A stretch of 64,000 nt of DNA from Myxocyprinus asiaticus (Eukaryota > Chordata > Actinopteri > Cypriniformes > Catostomidae), in contig NC_059372.1 in NCBI RefSeq assembly GCF_019703515.2, forward strand, positions 14,041,492 to 14,105,491, read 5' to 3'. Shown here piece after piece: positions 60,826 to 64,000 of the stretch. How positions within the stretch are numbered: position 1 is the stretch's first letter; every line of letters starts with the position of its first letter. The translations under genes and the position numbers were made by a program. Under the pieces are notes generated by a model, which saw only the letters and a program-made list of their open reading frames with translations, did not search any database and was not told the DNA's origin.

Positions 60826-61099
60826 TATAATTAAGAGAATATAACTAAATATTTAAGATTCAGGGGCCCAAATGCATAAGTTTAACAATTTGTCATTGAA
60901 AAAGCTATAATGATGCACTATTTGAAATTTTGGTTGGTACTAGTTCCTGTCTTTGTCTATGGTACTTAAGGCCCTCTGTAAGAGACAATGCTATTCACTG
61001 ATTCAATTTACTCAATGGCAATTTGATACATAGAGACCTTAACCCACTGCAGAAGCTATTTGTGTTGTTGATTAGATTAAAACTATTAAGGTAACGTTT
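60826..61099. other. Non-coding, no feature recognised
   Basis: AT-rich linker. Confidence 0.5.
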
Positions 61100-62010
61100 A
61101 CATTATTGCCACTATAACCATACATGAGATGAGAGTTGGAAGTGGAAAGTCAAGGTTCATGTGGCACATTCAGTGGCTGCTTTTTACTGCTTGATTGTGA
61201 CAATAAAGGCATTGATTTCACAAGCCATTCCAGTCAGATCAATTCTGTTGGCAGTTTTCGATGTGTGTTTACTCTACAGACTGCCAGATTAGATTATGTT
61301 TGCTCAGGTAGGGGGCCTGAGCATGGATAAAAAAGCTCCAGAAATCAATCCCTCATTGGCTCGGCTTTCCGGAAGTGCTGATCTTGAGCATATGTCCTCT
61401 AATTACTTTGATGGGAGCTTGCTAATGGGCAAAGAGCTGGCCTTGTACTCACTGTGAAAGCTCGTTAATGTCACTGTCACGTCGTGGGTCCCCGGGCCCT
61501 ATGATCAAGGCCAGGGTGTAGGAATGGCCCCTAACAACCACAGCTTCCCCCCGCTTCAGTACATGAAACTATCTCGCTCCCTGTCTAATTGCTCTCTAAT
61601 TTATTAACCTCAATGAAATGGGGACAGTGTCCCATATGAACCTGCTTATATTATTAAAGGTTTGGTAGCTAGTCCTTCATGAGAAGTGTGTGGATGCATG
61701 CATATTTAACCATCTGTGGAAGATTTGCCATTTGCACAGGTTATTACTCACTTTGACCTCTCATATGAATTTCAGCATTTATTTTTTGCAGTTTCACTCC
61801 AGCCAGGGAGATATCTCTGGGTTTATTTTATTAATTTGTTGGCAAAAAAGGGAATAAGTGCACTGAGATTCTGACAAATTTAATTAGCTTGTGAATTAGG
61901 GTGAATTAATTTCAGCTGTGGGTGTGTGGTTGTGACGTCTCCACATGTATGGATAATGCACTGCCGGAGACTGTGAGTAATTATGTTTGTTTTTTTAATA
62001 CCCTTGTTTT
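61100..62010. promoter_or_regulatory. Candidate conserved non-coding element
   Basis: About 0.9 kb free of recognisable repeats, with balanced composition and many homeodomain-type TAAT cores (gtctaattgctctctaattt, aatttaattagcttgtgaat, gggtgaattaatttcagc). It also has a CAGCTG-type word and gatgggagcttgctaatggg. Such texture is typical of vertebrate developmental enhancers near regulatory genes. This is inference; no cross-species evidence is available here. Confidence 0.4.
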
Positions 62011-62381
62011 GGTGTAATTGCTAGTCCCAGCATGCCCGCACACCTGCAAGAGCAAATGTGATTTATTCATCAATTCAGTTGTAGAGGTTTATACATTACA
62101 AAGGATAAACAATTTCCTCATGGTGTCCTTTATTGTAAATTATTCAATAGGTTAAACTTTAATAATAGATAAATTCTACTGTCTCTGTAAATAGCTTGTA
62201 AATGTCACACGCGCTGTATTACGATGCCATGTTTAACCAGCATGTTTTTCATCACCTCAGTTGCCCGATTATCACCTGTGTGCAAAAAGAGCATCGCTTT
62301 CTATCAAATAGTCACTTGTTCGGAGAGTATAAGCAAGCACAGAATCATTTTAAAGGTTATTCTGTGTTTAAGTTTCAACGA

Positions 62382-62500
62382 GTGTTTGGGGAGCTACTTT
62401 GAAAAGCTCACTAGCTACAAACCACACAGAATCTAAATAAGTTAAACTACAGCTTTTATAAAGTAGTAAGCTACACTACAAGATACTAAAAAGTAATAGC
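62382..62500. repeat. Repeat end, gtagctacactac type
   Basis: gagtgtttggggagctactt, then taagctacactacaag, resembles the end of a fish hAT-like non-autonomous repeat. No partner end found. Confidence 0.45.
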
Positions 62501-62599
62501 TAAATACATTAAAGCTATTTAAGGGGCAATATCTTATTAAATGTAAACTGTGATAGAATTAAATGAAAGCTTGCTCAATGTGGCATATGTTTATGCTAG

Positions 62600-62830
62600 A
62601 ACTTCTCTCATAGCATTCATGAATGCAAACAAACGCTATAACGATTAAACAAAACAATGCTAAAAACAAAACATTGCAACATGAACATCGATAGCCACTA
62701 TGAATGAGCTTCTCTGTTAGTGCTCATGAACGCACCATAAAACAACGCTAAAAACAAAAAATGCAACATGAACATGCGAGCCACTGTAAACGATCTCCTC
62801 TTGTAGCGCTCATGAAGGCACAACAAACCA
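62600..62830. repeat. Imperfect tandem repeat, about 86-107 bp
   Basis: cttctct(c/g)…tagc/agtgc(t)catgaa (62602, 62709, 62796) and caatgctaaaaacaaaacat / caacgctaaaaacaaaaaat recur in order over about two and a half units. Confidence 0.7.
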
Positions 62831-62849
62831 TGTTTACATTTTCACTTTA

Positions 62850-63110
62850 AAATCATATGCCTTCAGAAGACTTGGAATATGACACACAAGTCCCCTGGAC
62901 TACTTTTATGATACTTTTGGGTCATTTTTTAAGCTCTAAGCTTAAAAAGGTGTGGCGCTATCCTGCCATTGTATTGAATATACGGACCGATGTATCCATT
63001 AAAACATATTTTGTTTTCCACATAAGAAAGAAAGTCATACGGATTTGGAATGACATGAGGGTGAGTAAATTATGACAGAATTTTCATTTTTGTGTGAGCT
63101 ATTCTTTTAA
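62850..63110. mobile_element. Angel-like MITE, right arm only
   Basis: gcatatgacatt-type arm words (cttggaatatgacacacaag, gaaagtcatacggatttgga, gacatgagggtgagtaaatt) lead to ttgtgtgagctattcttttaa, with TTAA at 63107-63110. It is closest to the copy at 2233-3164. The left arm is replaced by the tandem repeat. Confidence 0.7.
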
Positions 63111-64000
63111 ATTAGTAGTGTAACTTTGGTTTTGACTCTTAACTTCCTCAGTATCTCAGTAAAATTCTCTGTGACCTTATTTAGTATCTGAAGGACACGT
63201 AAGCAGGATTTGACATTGACCACACTGCCTTGACCTCTTGTTTAAGAGGGGACTATGGGAATTCTGGAAATAAGCCTATTAGGATAGTCACTGTACAAAT
63301 GTGTCTCTGCTCTCCATGATAAATGTCCTAGATCAGGTTGATGACACTCAGACACACAGGGAGAAAGCTATTTTTGGAGTGTGCCAATGGGATATAGGAA
63401 ATTACAACCCTACTTACACAGATATAGGTCTCTCCCCTCCCATTCCAAACATAATGTTGTGCATAAAAAATAAAAAGTAAAAAATAAATAAAAAAAAATC
63501 CTAAATCCCAATATACTGCTCAATTATGTGTCCCAAGAACACCAAACACATCCATTTAGATGTCTAATTTATGTGATCCAGAGCACTGGCTGTCATAAAT
63601 GTGTTGATTGTCTGGTGTCTGTTGGAGTGTGATTATTATTGTCTGGTTCACTGAAGCCAAGGAAGCGCCAGGATGTATGTTTATGTATATTTGGTCATTA
63701 CCGAAAGTGACAGCTCCATGCTAGCACAGATTTAACAACACACAGACAAATGAAACATAAATGCCCACCTTCTTATTTGCAGTCTGAACTCATGGATCTG
63801 TCGTTTCCAAATAACCATTAACTCAGAGTCTTTGGAGAGATTTTCTCATTTATTTTCTCTGTTTTAATGGGAACTTTCTATCTCACTCGCTCGCTCACTC
63901 GCTCTCTTCCTCTTGAGCTCAGCTGAGTCAATCACAACATCATTTGAAGTGGATAGTTCATTCAGCAATGCAAATTGGAAAATGAAGTGAGCTCTTTAAA
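63111..64000. other. Mostly unique non-coding DNA
   Basis: Short A-rich run at 63468-63500 and a ctcgctcactcgct patch near 63886-63906. No coding frame. Confidence 0.45.

Noticed and set aside
1..64000. CRISPR array, operon or bacterial gene content
   Set aside because: No regularly spaced short repeats with unique spacers, no ribosome-binding sites before long frames, and abundant eukaryotic transposons and microsatellites.

Overview
This window looks like non-coding DNA from a teleost genome, most likely a cypriniform fish (carp, loach or minnow relatives). The basis is the mix of repeats: an Angel-like TTAA palindromic MITE in about nine copies, a tRNA-derived SINE of a type I associate with Cypriniformes, several fish Tc1/mariner families, hAT-like elements with 8-bp target duplications, a PGBD4-like piggyBac, and L2/CR1-type LINEs ending in a GATTTGATTTGAT tail. 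Family names come from recognition, not from a database search. I found no intact protein-coding gene, no host tRNA or rRNA gene, no CRISPR array and no operon. Every long open frame is a decayed transposon gene, its antisense shadow, or simple sequence.

Layout. 1-2232: non-repetitive, with one perfect 16-bp-stem hairpin. 2233-5153: an Angel-like MITE with another element inside it, then a hAT-like element (3459-5145) holding a second Angel copy. 5154-8893: mostly unique. 8894-10108: Angel copy split by a tRNA SINE. 11371-13168: hAT-like end, 197-bp tandem duplication, Angel arm, candidate solo LTR. 13620-19520: two L2-type LINE copies in opposite orientation around a hAT-like element. 19767-26432: MITE, unclassified elements, unique DNA, a GT microsatellite. 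27520-29434: Angel copy and a Tc1-like element. 29435-34763: mostly unique, with one LINE tail and a possible conserved non-coding stretch. 34764-38694: a Tc1-like element split by a near-complete 3.35-kb L2 LINE. 40360-44600: a C-rich, tandem-repeat-rich block carrying a tyrosine-recombinase C-terminus. 45841-55346: a four-level transposon nest. 55691-57436: two adjacent TTAA MITEs carrying coding-like peptides. 58645-60823: three Tc1-like elements in a row. 61100-62010: the best candidate for a conserved regulatory element. 62382-63110: repeats; after that, unique DNA.

The strongest structure is the nest at 45841-55346. A hAT-like element is split by a Tc1/mariner, which is split by a second hAT-like element, which is split by a 3.4-kb piggyBac. 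Each junction shows the duplication expected of its family (8 bp, TA, 8 bp, TTAA), so the order of insertion can be read directly. The least explained region is 40360-44600, where a broken tyrosine recombinase sits among 113-, 79- and 123-bp tandem arrays.

No genes act together here in the operon sense. The elements relate through insertion history: LINE into Tc1, SINE into Angel, Angel into hAT, piggyBac into hAT. All the transposase and reverse transcriptase copies seen are broken.
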